Source: Acidobacteriota bacterium
GTDB lineage: Bacteria; Acidobacteriota; Thermoanaerobaculia; Multivoradales; SZUA-115
Assembly: GCA_003231035.1 (NCBI GenBank)
Contig: QIHU01000241.1
Span: 1 to 32,230, forward strand
DNA: 32,230 nt
Direction: 5' to 3'
This document shows positions 9,595 to 19,300 of the stretch, one piece after another. The notes beneath the pieces are model-generated. The model worked only from the letters and a program-made list of their open reading frames with translations. It made no database searches and was not told the DNA's origin. Every line of letters starts with the position of its first letter. Position 1 is the first letter of the stretch. The translations under genes and the position numbers were made by a program.

Positions 9595-12500
9595 GCGAGG
9601 CGATGAGCGATCATCGGTCCGAACTCGTGAATCTCACCCGTGACGAGAAGCTAGCGCTCCTCAGCCGGCTGAGCCGGCAGCGGCAGGCGTCGTCGTCGCT
9701 TCCTGACTTCTCAGGCGGTAACGAATCCTACCCATTGACCTTCTCGCAGGAACGGTTGCTCTTCCTTCATCACCTTGAGGGCGGAGTTAACGTGCACACT
9801 CAGTTTCGTGCCATGTGGCTCGACGGCCCCCTCGATCTGGCGGCGCTCGACGCTGCCTGGGTCGAGATCGTGACTCGCCACGAGGCCTTGCGGACCCGTT
9901 TCGAGGGCGGCGGGGAGGAGGCACGGCAGGTGGTCGCTCCCCCCCCCGAGACGGTGGTCGAGTTCGTCGACTTGGAAGAATTGCCGGCCGAACAGCTCCG
10001 GGCGGCGGCTCAAGAGTTGGCCGCCAGCAAGGCTCGTGAGCCCTTCGACCTGGAGGCTGGCCCCGTCCTGCGGGTCACCCTGGTTCGGATGGGGCGGGAG
10101 GAGCACGCGCTGATCGTCGGCCTTCACCACATCGTCTCCGACGGTTGGTCGCGCGGCCTCCTCCTGGCCGAGATGGCGGCGCTCTACGACGCATTCACCG
10201 GCGGAGGCCCCTCGCCGCTGCCTCCGGTGCGTGCGCAGTTGGGAGCCTTCGCCCGCTGGCAGCGCCGACGGATGAGCGGCGAGCGGCTCCAGGCCGAACT
10301 CGACTTCTGGTCGGCCCGCTTGCGGGGGGCGCCGCCGCGGCTAGAGCTGCCGACCGACCGACCCCGCCGCGGCCTGGTGACTCCACGGGGCGGGATCGAG
10401 AGCCTCGAATTGCCCGCTGAGGTGGCCGACGGTCTGCGCCGGTTGGCGCGCCGCGCCGGAGCGACTCCCTTCATGGCGATGCTGGCCCTCTACGACGCCT
10501 TCCTCTTTCGCTACAGCGGCAAGCGCGAGGTGGTCGTGGGGCTACCGGTGGCCAGCCGCGACCATACCGAGCTTGAGACGGCGATCGGCTGCTTCGCCAG
10601 CACTTTCGTGCAGCGTATTCAGGGCGCGGTCGACGGCTCGTTCAACGATCTATTGAACCGGGTCAAGGGCGAGATTTCCGCCGTCCTGCCGCACGCCGAG
10701 GTGCCTTTTGAGAAAGTGGTCGAAGCGGTCGCGCCCCAGCGCGACTTCTCGCACAATCCGGTCTTCCAAGTGATGTTCGCCCTCCAGGAGGTTGGCGAAG
10801 ATCGGTTTACTCTGGCCGGCTTGGAGGTCTCCTCGCTGGTGGTCGAACGGGCGATGGCCAATGTTGACTTGACCTTGGAGTTGGTTGACGCTGGCGGCCG
10901 CGGCGCCCTACGTGGCTTCTTCGACTACGCCCTCGATCTCTTCGACGCCACCACCATTCAGCGGATGGTCGGCCACCTCGGCAGGTTGGCCGAGTCGATC
11001 GTGGCGAGCCCCGATTCGCCCCTCTCCCGTTTGCCGATCCTCGCTCCCGAAGAGCGCCAAGAACTCCTCACCGGCTGGGCCGCACCGCCTTCCGGTGAGC
11101 TGTTGCCCCCGGTCCACCTGCGCTTCGCCGCGGGCGCGCAAGAATGGGGCGATGCGGTGGCGATGGTCGATGGCGATCGCCTGCTGAGCTATACCGAGCT
11201 CGACCGGCGGGCCAACCGGCTGGCTCGGCTGTTGCGCCAGCGCGGGGTGGGGGCGGACGTTCCGGTCGGGGTTTGCTTCGCCCGCTCGACCGAGTTGATG
11301 ATCTGTCTGCTGGCGGTGCTCAAGGCGGGGGGCGCCTATCTTCCCCTCGATCCGACCTATCCGCGCCAGCGGCTGGAACTGATGATCGAGGACTCTCAGA
11401 CCACCCTGGTACTGAGCGAAGGCGAAGCGGCCCGACGGCTTCCCAAAGCGAGCGTCGGCTCTAGCGCTCCCCAGTTGCTCCTCTTGGATCGCGGGCCATT
11501 CGGCATTCTGCACGAGGTCGAGGCGCGGAGTGCCGAGGCGCTGGAGCCCGTCTCTGGCCTAGACAATCTCGCCTACCTGATCTACACCTCCGGCTCGACC
11601 GGCAAGCCCAAGGCGGTGGCGGTGCCGCACCGCGGCCTCACCCACCACGCCTCCGCGCTGCGCGCTCGGCTGCGACTGGCCCCGGGCAAGCGGTTCCTGT
11701 ACAGCGCCTCGATCAGCTTCGATGTGGCGGCTGAGGAGATCTATCCCACCTGGCTCTCCGGCGCCACGCTAGAAATTCTGCCGCCGGGCCCCTTTCCCTC
11801 GCTGGCCGACTTGCAAGGTTTAATCGAGCAGCGGCGGCTCAACACGATCAATCTGCCCACCCCCTATTGGCACGAGTGGGTCTCCGAGTTGAAACGCACC
11901 CGCGCAACGGTGCCATCGAGTCTCGACTCCGTACTCGTTGGCACCGAGCAAGCCTCGGCCGAGCGGTTAATCGAGTGGCTCGAACTGGTGGGGGAGCGGC
12001 CGGCATGGATCAACGCCTACGGCCCCACCGAGGCGACGGTCAGCGCCACCACTTTCATTCCGCGCTCGGCCGACGCCGAGGGGATGACCCGGGTGCCCAT
12101 CGGTCAACCGATCGAGGGGGCGCGGGCCTACATCCTGGACCCCCATTTCGAACCGCTGCCGATCGGTCTTCCCGGCGAGCTCTTCCTGGCCGGTCCGGGA
12201 GTGGTGCGCGGCTACCTGCGGCGGCCGGCCTTGACCGCCGCCGCCTTCGTTCCGAACCCGTTCGCCGAGCTCGCCGGTCAACGGCTGTACGCCACCGGCG
12301 ACCGCGCCCGATATCGCCTAGGGGGCAACATCGAGTTCCTCGGCCGGGGCGACGATCAGGTCAAGATCCGCGGCTTCCGAATCGAGCTGGGCGAGATTAG
12401 CGAAGGGCTGCGCAGCCATCCCAACGTTGCCGACTGCGCCGTGCTGGTTGCAACCCAAGCGGGCGGTGGGCGGTTGATCGCCTACGTGGTGGTCGATCCG

Positions 12501-15500
12501 ACCGACCCTACCTCCGGCGCTGAGTTGACTTCCCATCTGGCCGCCCGCCTGCCGGCCTACATGGTGCCGGAGATCCGCGTGGTGGCCGATCTACCGCTGA
12601 CCAGCGCTGGCAAGGTCGACCGCTTGAAACTGGCGACGATGGCAGCGCGGCGCGAAGAGGCTGAGGCCGAGACGGTGGCCCCCAGCGGTCCACTGGAAGA
12701 GGCGGTCGCCGCCATCTGGTGCGAAGTCTTGGCGACGGAGGAGGTCGGGGCGGATGACGACTTCTTCGAGATCGGCGGCCACTCTCTGCTCGCCACTCGG
12801 ATCATCGCCCGGCTCAAACAGGTGCTCGATGTCGAGATCGGCCTCCCCGCCTTCTTCGAGGCGCGCACCGTGGTGGCGCTGAGCGTGGCGGTGGCCCAGG
12901 CGCGCACCGCGGGCAAGAACTCGTCGCCACCCATCGTGCCGGTGCCCCGTGAAGGGGGCGTGGTCTGCTCCTTCGCCCAGCAGCGGCAGTGGTTCTTGCA
13001 TCAACTCTTGCCCGACAACGTCGCCAACAATATTCCGCAATTGCTCGCCTTTCGCGGCGCCCTCCAGGTGGCCGCCTTGCAGCGCTCGCTGGCCGGCCTG
13101 GTGCGCCGCCACGAGGTCCTGCGCACCACCTTCGCGATGGTCGAGGAAGGGACCAACGCCGGCCAACCGATGCAGTTCGTGGCGCCGCCCGAGCGGGCCG
13201 CCACGGTGGCCTTACCGGTGGTCGATCTTTCGCGGATCAGCGACCGGCTGGGGCTTGCGCAAGGGGAGGCGGTGGCGCAGCGCCTCGCCACCGTGGAGTC
13301 GTTGCGTCCCTTCAATTTGGCGACCGGACCACTCCTGCGGGCCCATCTCCTACGGCTGAGTGGCGATTATCAGCTCCTCTATTTCTGCACCCACCATATC
13401 GTCTCGGACGGCGTCTCGATCGGTCTCACCTTGCGCGACTGGGTGACCCTCTACGCCGCCGAGGTGAGCGGGAGGCCGGCGCGGTTGCCCGAGTTACCGA
13501 TCCACTACGCCGACTACGCTGCCTGGCAGCGCACTTGGCTTGAGGGGGAGGCTCTCGAAGAGCAGCTGGACTACTGGCGCGCCGCCCTCGACGGTGCGCC
13601 GGGGGCACTCGACCTACCGCTCGACCGCCCGCGGCCGGCGGTCGAAGAGGCACGCGGCAAGCGCCACTACCTGCGCCTAGGCGAGGAAGATTCCGCGGCG
13701 CTCGCCGCGCTGGGCCGGCGCCACGGCGCCACCTCGTTCATGACCCTCGCCGCTTTTTTCAACGTTCTCCTTTCGCGCTGGTCGGGAGCGCGCGATGTGG
13801 TGATCGGCTGGCCGATCGGCGGTCGCAACTCGGCCGAGGTGGAGAATCTCGTCGGCTTCCTGGCCAACATCTTGGTGATGCGCACCGACCTCAGCGGTTC
13901 GCCCAGCTCCCTCGACGTGCTGAGCCGGGTCCGCAAGGGGGCTTTGGGTGCCTACGATCATCAGGAGCTGCCCTTCGAGCAGTTGGTCAAGGAACTCCAC
14001 CCCGAACGGGACCTGTCGCGCCACCCGATCTTTCAGTCTTTCTTCGTCCTGCACCACCCGGCGGGCCAGTTACCCGAGGTGGAGGGGGTCGAAGTGACCG
14101 TGCCGAGCTTCGACAACGGCACCTCGCGACTCGATCTGCTCCTCTCCTTGATGCACACGCAGGGCGGACTGCATGGATTCTTCGAGTTCAACAGCGACCT
14201 TTTCGACGCCACCACGATCGACCGCCTGAGCCGTCAGTTCAAGACTCTCGTCGCCGCCGCCGTGGCCACACCGCGGCGGCCGGTCGAGGAGCTACCCTTG
14301 CTCGACGCGGCGGCGCGCCATCAGTTGGTTCGCGGCTGGAACGACTCGGTGGTTCCCCTCGTCGCCGAGGCCACCGAGTTCACGGTGCCGATCCATCGTT
14401 TGGTGGAGCAACGGGCGGCGGCGACACCCCTGCGCGAAGCGGTCCGCTTTCACAACCAGAGCCTGACCTACGCCGAACTCGACGCGCGGGCGAACAGGTG
14501 GGCCCACTCTCTGCTGGAACACGAGGTCATGGGCAGGCCGGTGGCGGTGGCGCTCGAACGCTCGCTGGAACTGGTGGTCGCCTTGCTCGCGGTGCTCAAG
14601 GCGGGGGGTGCCTACCTGCCGCTCGATCCCGCCTTCCCATCTGCGAGGCTGGACTACATGGTGCGCGATTCGGGAGCGCGGACGTTGCTCACCGAGCCGG
14701 GGTTGCGCCACCTCTTCTTGGCCGCCGAAGAGGAAGCCGAGCGGGAGGGCAAGCCGCTGAGGGTGATCGAGGTCGAGCCCGGCTACGAGGGCCTCCCCGA
14801 ACCTCTCGCCGAAGTGGAGTTGCCCGAGGTCGACCCCGCTCAGCTCGCCTATCTGATCTACACCTCGGGCTCGACGGGGCTACCCAAAGGGGTGGAGGTT
14901 CCCCACGCCGCGGTGGTCAACCTGCTGACCTCGATGGCCGCCGCGCCAGGGCTCGACGCCAACGACACCCTGTTGGCCATCACCACTGTCGCCTTCGATA
15001 TTCACGCCCTCGAGATCTGGCTGCCGCTCATCCGTGGAGCGCGCATCCAGCTGGCCGATGGCGAGAGCGCGGCCGACGGTGTTCTGCTGCGGCGTCTGCT
15101 AGAAGACTCGGAAGCTAACGTCATGCAGGCGACCCCGGCCACCTGGCGAGCCCTCCTGGCCGCCGGCTGGACGGGCGGGCGCGGCTTGCGCGCACTGTGC
15201 GGCGGCGAGGCGTTGGCGGCCGATCTGGCACTCCAAGTCGGCGAGCGGGTGGGCAGTTTGGTCAACGTCTACGGCCCCACGGAGACCACCGTGTGGTCGG
15301 CGTTGGAGTTCGTCCAACCTCCCGGCGCCGCCTCCCACCGGGCCGAAAGCTCCACCTTCAGCGCTACCCCCTCGATCGGTCGACCGATCGGCAACACGCA
15401 GTTATACGTGGTCGACGAGAGGCTGGAGCCGGTCCCGGTGGGGGTGATCGGAGAGCTGTTGATCGGCGGTGACGGCGTGGTGCGGGGGTACCACGCGCGA

Positions 15501-16313
15501 CCGGCGCTCACCGCCACCAGCTTCATTCCCGATTCGCTAGCCTCGCCACCCAACGGCCATCCCCCGGGTGACACCGCCCGTGGCGCCCGTCTTTATCGCA
15601 CCGGCGACCTGTGCCGCCGCCTCGCCGATGGGCGCTTGCTCTTCGTGGGCAGGCGCGACAGCCAAGTCAAGGTACGCGGCTTCCGCATCGAGCTGGGGGA
15701 GGTCGAGGCGGCGGTGGAGCATCATCCTGGGGTCGCGGCCGCGGTCGCGGCGGTCCACCGGAGCGAGGCCGACGGTGAGGCTCAGTTGGTGGCCTACTTC
15801 GTGGCCCGGCCGCAAGCACCCGGTGGCGCGCCCCGGGTGGGCGCCTTGCGCGCCGCCCTGCGCGAGCAACTGCCCGACTACATGATTCCCTCGCTCTTCA
15901 TCCTGCTAGAAGAGCTACCCCTAACCCCCAACGGCAAGGTGGATCGCAAGAATCTGCCGAACCCGGAATTGGAACGTTCCACCCTTGGGACGGCCTACGA
16001 GCCACCCCGAGGCGAAGTTGAGGAGGCGGTGGCCGCGATGTGGCGAGAAGTGCTGCGGCTGGACCAAGTGGGCCGTCACGACCGTTTCTTCGATATCGGT
16101 GGCCACTCCTTGATGGCGATGCAGATCCTCTCCCGGGTCACCCGGCGTTTCGGGGTCGAGCTGCCGCTGCGGGCGGTGTTCGAGAAGCTGACGGTCGCCG
16201 CTCTTTCCGAGTTGATCGTGACCACCGAATTTGCCGACACCGACGAAGAGCTGCTGAGCGAACTGATGAAGGAACTCGACGATGGGTCCACACAAGGAGA
16301 GCTCGATGGCTGA
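9591..16313 (+). CDS. Nonribosomal peptide synthetase 3, C-A-PCP-C-A-PCP
   Basis: A two-module NRPS of 2240 aa. It opens with a basic helical stretch (TRDEKLALLSRLSRQRQ) that could receive the acidic NRPS2 tail. C domain 1 (about 43-490) has a full HHIVSDG motif (His 179-180). A domain 1 (about 508-1014) has YTSGSTGKPKAV, NAYGPTEATV and GKVDRLKL; its pocket reads D-V-E-N-L-G-A-V-S-K, the same class as NRPS2 A domain 1. PCP 1 has GGHS at Ser 1065. C domain 2 (about 1123-1580) has HHIVSDG (second His 1269). A domain 2 (about 1601-2121) reads D-I-L-Q-C-G-V-V-W-K, glycine-like. PCP 2 has GGHS at Ser 2173. Both C domains begin with the FAQQR/FSQER form typical of LCL domains. ATG 9591 overlaps the NRPS2 stop; ATG 9603 is an alternative. 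It overlaps NRPS4 by 8 nt. Confidence 0.95.
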   Translation: MSEAMSDHRSELVNLTRDEKLALLSRLSRQRQASSSLPDFSGGNESYPLTFSQERLLFLHHLEGGVNVHTQFRAMWLDGPLDLAALDAAWVEIVTRHEALRTRFEGGGEEARQVVAPPPETVVEFVDLEELPAEQLRAAAQELAASKAREPFDLEAGPVLRVTLVRMGREEHALIVGLHHIVSDGWSRGLLLAEMAALYDAFTGGGPSPLPPVRAQLGAFARWQRRRMSGERLQAELDFWSARLRGAPPRLELPTDRPRRGLVTPRGGIESLELPAEVADGLRRLARRAGATPFMAMLALYDAFLFRYSGKREVVVGLPVASRDHTELETAIGCFASTFVQRIQGAVDGSFNDLLNRVKGEISAVLPHAEVPFEKVVEAVAPQRDFSHNPVFQVMFALQEVGEDRFTLAGLEVSSLVVERAMANVDLTLELVDAGGRGALRGFFDYALDLFDATTIQRMVGHLGRLAESIVASPDSPLSRLPILAPEERQELLTGWAAPPSGELLPPVHLRFAAGAQEWGDAVAMVDGDRLLSYTELDRRANRLARLLRQRGVGADVPVGVCFARSTELMICLLAVLKAGGAYLPLDPTYPRQRLELMIEDSQTTLVLSEGEAARRLPKASVGSSAPQLLLLDRGPFGILHEVEARSAEALEPVSGLDNLAYLIYTSGSTGKPKAVAVPHRGLTHHASALRARLRLAPGKRFLYSASISFDVAAEEIYPTWLSGATLEILPPGPFPSLADLQGLIEQRRLNTINLPTPYWHEWVSELKRTRATVPSSLDSVLVGTEQASAERLIEWLELVGERPAWINAYGPTEATVSATTFIPRSADAEGMTRVPIGQPIEGARAYILDPHFEPLPIGLPGELFLAGPGVVRGYLRRPALTAAAFVPNPFAELAGQRLYATGDRARYRLGGNIEFLGRGDDQVKIRGFRIELGEISEGLRSHPNVADCAVLVATQAGGGRLIAYVVVDPTDPTSGAELTSHLAARLPAYMVPEIRVVADLPLTSAGKVDRLKLATMAARREEAEAETVAPSGPLEEAVAAIWCEVLATEEVGADDDFFEIGGHSLLATRIIARLKQVLDVEIGLPAFFEARTVVALSVAVAQARTAGKNSSPPIVPVPREGGVVCSFAQQRQWFLHQLLPDNVANNIPQLLAFRGALQVAALQRSLAGLVRRHEVLRTTFAMVEEGTNAGQPMQFVAPPERAATVALPVVDLSRISDRLGLAQGEAVAQRLATVESLRPFNLATGPLLRAHLLRLSGDYQLLYFCTHHIVSDGVSIGLTLRDWVTLYAAEVSGRPARLPELPIHYADYAAWQRTWLEGEALEEQLDYWRAALDGAPGALDLPLDRPRPAVEEARGKRHYLRLGEEDSAALAALGRRHGATSFMTLAAFFNVLLSRWSGARDVVIGWPIGGRNSAEVENLVGFLANILVMRTDLSGSPSSLDVLSRVRKGALGAYDHQELPFEQLVKELHPERDLSRHPIFQSFFVLHHPAGQLPEVEGVEVTVPSFDNGTSRLDLLLSLMHTQGGLHGFFEFNSDLFDATTIDRLSRQFKTLVAAAVATPRRPVEELPLLDAAARHQLVRGWNDSVVPLVAEATEFTVPIHRLVEQRAAATPLREAVRFHNQSLTYAELDARANRWAHSLLEHEVMGRPVAVALERSLELVVALLAVLKAGGAYLPLDPAFPSARLDYMVRDSGARTLLTEPGLRHLFLAAEEEAEREGKPLRVIEVEPGYEGLPEPLAEVELPEVDPAQLAYLIYTSGSTGLPKGVEVPHAAVVNLLTSMAAAPGLDANDTLLAITTVAFDIHALEIWLPLIRGARIQLADGESAADGVLLRRLLEDSEANVMQATPATWRALLAAGWTGGRGLRALCGGEALAADLALQVGERVGSLVNVYGPTETTVWSALEFVQPPGAASHRAESSTFSATPSIGRPIGNTQLYVVDERLEPVPVGVIGELLIGGDGVVRGYHARPALTATSFIPDSLASPPNGHPPGDTARGARLYRTGDLCRRLADGRLLFVGRRDSQVKVRGFRIELGEVEAAVEHHPGVAAAVAAVHRSEADGEAQLVAYFVARPQAPGGAPRVGALRAALREQLPDYMIPSLFILLEELPLTPNGKVDRKNLPNPELERSTLGTAYEPPRGEVEEAVAAMWREVLRLDQVGRHDRFFDIGGHSLMAMQILSRVTRRFGVELPLRAVFEKLTVAALSELIVTTEFADTDEELLSELMKELDDGSTQGELDG
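16294..16300 (+). promoter_or_regulatory. Strong ribosome binding site for NRPS4
   Basis: AAGGAGA lies inside the 3' end of NRPS3, 5 nt before ATG 16306. It decides this start over the in-frame ATG at 16282. Confidence 0.7.
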
Positions 16314-19300
16314 GCCCGAGATTGCCCGACGTATTGCCGACCTGCCTCCCGAAGAACGGGCGAAGCTTTTCGAGAAGGTGCTCCTGCGCCGAAAACCTCG
16401 ATCCGAGACACCTTCGCGACCGCCGCTCCTGCGCCACAGTCGCGACGACTTCAGCTTTCTCTTGTCCTTTGCCCAACAGCGGCTCTGGTTCCTCAATCTC
16501 TACGAACCGGACAGCCCCGAGTACAACGTGCCGCAGACTTTCCGCATCGAGGGAGTTCTCGACCCCGAGTTGCTGGAGGGTTCGCTCAACGGGGTGGTCT
16601 CGCGGCACGAAAGTCTGCGCACCACCTTCGTCTCCCAAGAGGGGACGCCGTACCAAAGGGTGGCACCCGCGATGCGGGTGGCGCTGCCTTGCCTCGATCT
16701 AACCCACCAGCCCGAGGAGGAGGCGTGGGAGGTGGCCATGGAGGGCTGCCGGGAGGACGCGGCTCAGCCCTTCGATCTAGCGGCCGGTCCGCTCCTGCGC
16801 GGCCGGCTCTATCGGGTGGCCGAGGAGGGCTGGGTGCTTTACTTGAACGTGCATCACATCGCCAACGACCAGTGGTCGATGGGGGTCTTGGCGCGCGAGC
16901 TGGCCGAGTTCTACGCCGCCGGTGCCGAGAAACGCGCGCCCGATCTTCCCGAACTACCGGTGCAGTATCTCGACTACGGCCTGTGGCAACGCGAATGGCT
17001 CTCCGGCGAAGAGCTGGAGCGCCAGGTCGATTTTTGGCGCCGCCGTTTGGGTTCCGTGCCACCGCTCGACCTGCCCACCGACCGCCCCCGGCCGGCGGTT
17101 CGAACCTTCGCGGGAAATACCTTGCCCTTGGCGCTGGCGCCGGGGCTGGGTTCGCAGCTGGGAAAACTCGCCGCGGCCGAGTCGGCGACCCTCTTCATGG
17201 TCCTGTCGGCGGCCTTCAAAGCGCTCCTTCACCACTACACGGCGCAAGAGGATTTCGCCGTGGGGACGCTGATCGCCAACCGCCGTTTGCCTCAGGTGGA
17301 AGACTTGATTGGCTTCTTCGCCAACACCCTGGTGCTGCGCACCGACCTAGCGGGCGATCCGCCCTTTAGCCAGCTCATCGAACGCGAGCGGGAGGTGGCG
17401 CTCGATGCTTTCGCCCACCAAGACTTGCCCTTCGAGAAGTTGATCGACGAGCTCAACCCGCCGCGCGACACCTCGCGCACGCCGTTGTGCCAGGCGATGC
17501 TGATTCTGCTCAACGCACCCGGCGAGCCCCTCCACCTTCCCGGCGCCGAGCTGGCCCCCGTGGCGCTCGACAACCGCACTTCCAAGATGGAGATGACCCT
17601 CTATCTGGCGGGTGAGGGCGATGGGTTGGGTGGCTACCTCGAATACAACCGCGATCTCTTCGATCGCGCCACGATCGAGCGCTTCCTAGGCCATTTCCAC
17701 ACCCTGCTCGAAAGCTGCGTCGCCGATCCGAATCTGCCCCTGTCGCGGGTCCCGCTCCTCGCCGAGGAGGAACGCCGCCACTTATTGTTCGACCTCAACG
17801 ACACCACCACTCCCGCGCCCACCGCGCCGCTCCACCACCTGCTAGCGGCGCGTTGCGCGGCATCGCCGGAGGCGACGGCGGTGGAAGTGGCGGGTGAGAA
17901 GCTGACCTACGGCGATCTGGAGCGGCGCTCCAACCGGCTGGCGCGCTACCTGGCGAGGCGCGGGGTCGGCCCGGAGGTGCTGGTGGGCCTCTGTGTCGAG
18001 CGCTCCCTCGACATGGTGGTGGCACTGCTCGCGGTGCTCAAGGCGGGTGGGGGCTACGTGCCGCTCGATCCCGAGTATCCGGCCTCGCGGTTGGAACGGA
18101 TGCTGGGGGACTCGCGGGCGCCGGTGGTGGTGACCCAGACGGCCTTGATCGAGAAACTTCCACCGAACACAGCGACGATCGTCACTCTTGACAAGGATGG
18201 CGATGGCGCCGCGATCGCGGCGGAAAGCGCCGAGCCCTTCGACGGCGGCGCGAGCCTTTCGAGTTTGGCCTACGTGATCTACACCTCTGGCTCCACCGGA
18301 ACCCCCAAGGGGGTGCAGATCTCGCATTTGGCGCTGGTCAATTTTCTGCGCTCGATGGAGCGCAGCCCTGGATTTACCGCCGCCGACAGCCTGCTGGGGG
18401 TGACCACGCTCTCCTTCGATATCGCCGGGTTGGAACTCTACCTACCGCTCCTCGCCGGAGGCCGCCTGGTGCTCGCCGCTCGCGACGAGGCGCAGGCCGG
18501 CGAGCGGCTAGTCGAACTCCTCGACCGGTCCGAGATCACCGTGATGCAGGCCACCCCGGCGACCTGGCGTCTGTTGCTGGGCGCCGGCTGGTCCGGCGAT
18601 CCGAACTTGAAGGTACTGTGCGGCGGTGAGGCACTGCCCGAAGATCTAGCGGCGGAGTTGGTCGCCAAGGCCGGCGAGGTGTGGAATGTCTACGGGCCGA
18701 CCGAGGCGACCATCTGGTCGACCCTCGACCGGCTGGAGCCGGTGGGTAAGGTCTCTATCGGTCTGCCGCTCGACAACACGCAGGTTCACTTGCTGGCGCC
18801 GGGCTCGCTGCTTCCGGTGCCGCTGGGAGTGCCCGGTGAGCTGCTGATCGGCGGTCTAGGGCTGGCTCGCGGTTACCGGGGACTGCCGGCGATGACCGCG
18901 GACCGGTTCGTTCCCGACCCGCACTCGGAGGTTGCCGGCGCCCGCTTGTACCGCACCGGCGACCTCGCCCGTCGCTTTCCTGACGGCCGCTTGGAGTGCT
19001 TGGGCCGGATCGACCACCAGGTCAAGGTGCGCGGCTTCCGCATCGAGTTGGGCGAAATCGAGGTGGCTCTGGCGAGCCACGATGGCGTCGCCCAGACGGT
19101 GGTGCTGGCCCGTGAGGATACGCCGGGCAGCAAACGGCTGGTCGCCTACTGGACCGGCACGGCCGGCTCCCAGCCTCCGTCGACGGCCGACCTCAAGAAC
19201 TGGATCCAGCAGAGTCTGCCCGACTACATGGTGCCCGCCTTCTTCGTCCCCCTCGACGAGCTGCCGCTCACCCCCAACGGCAAGACCGATCGGCTAGCCC

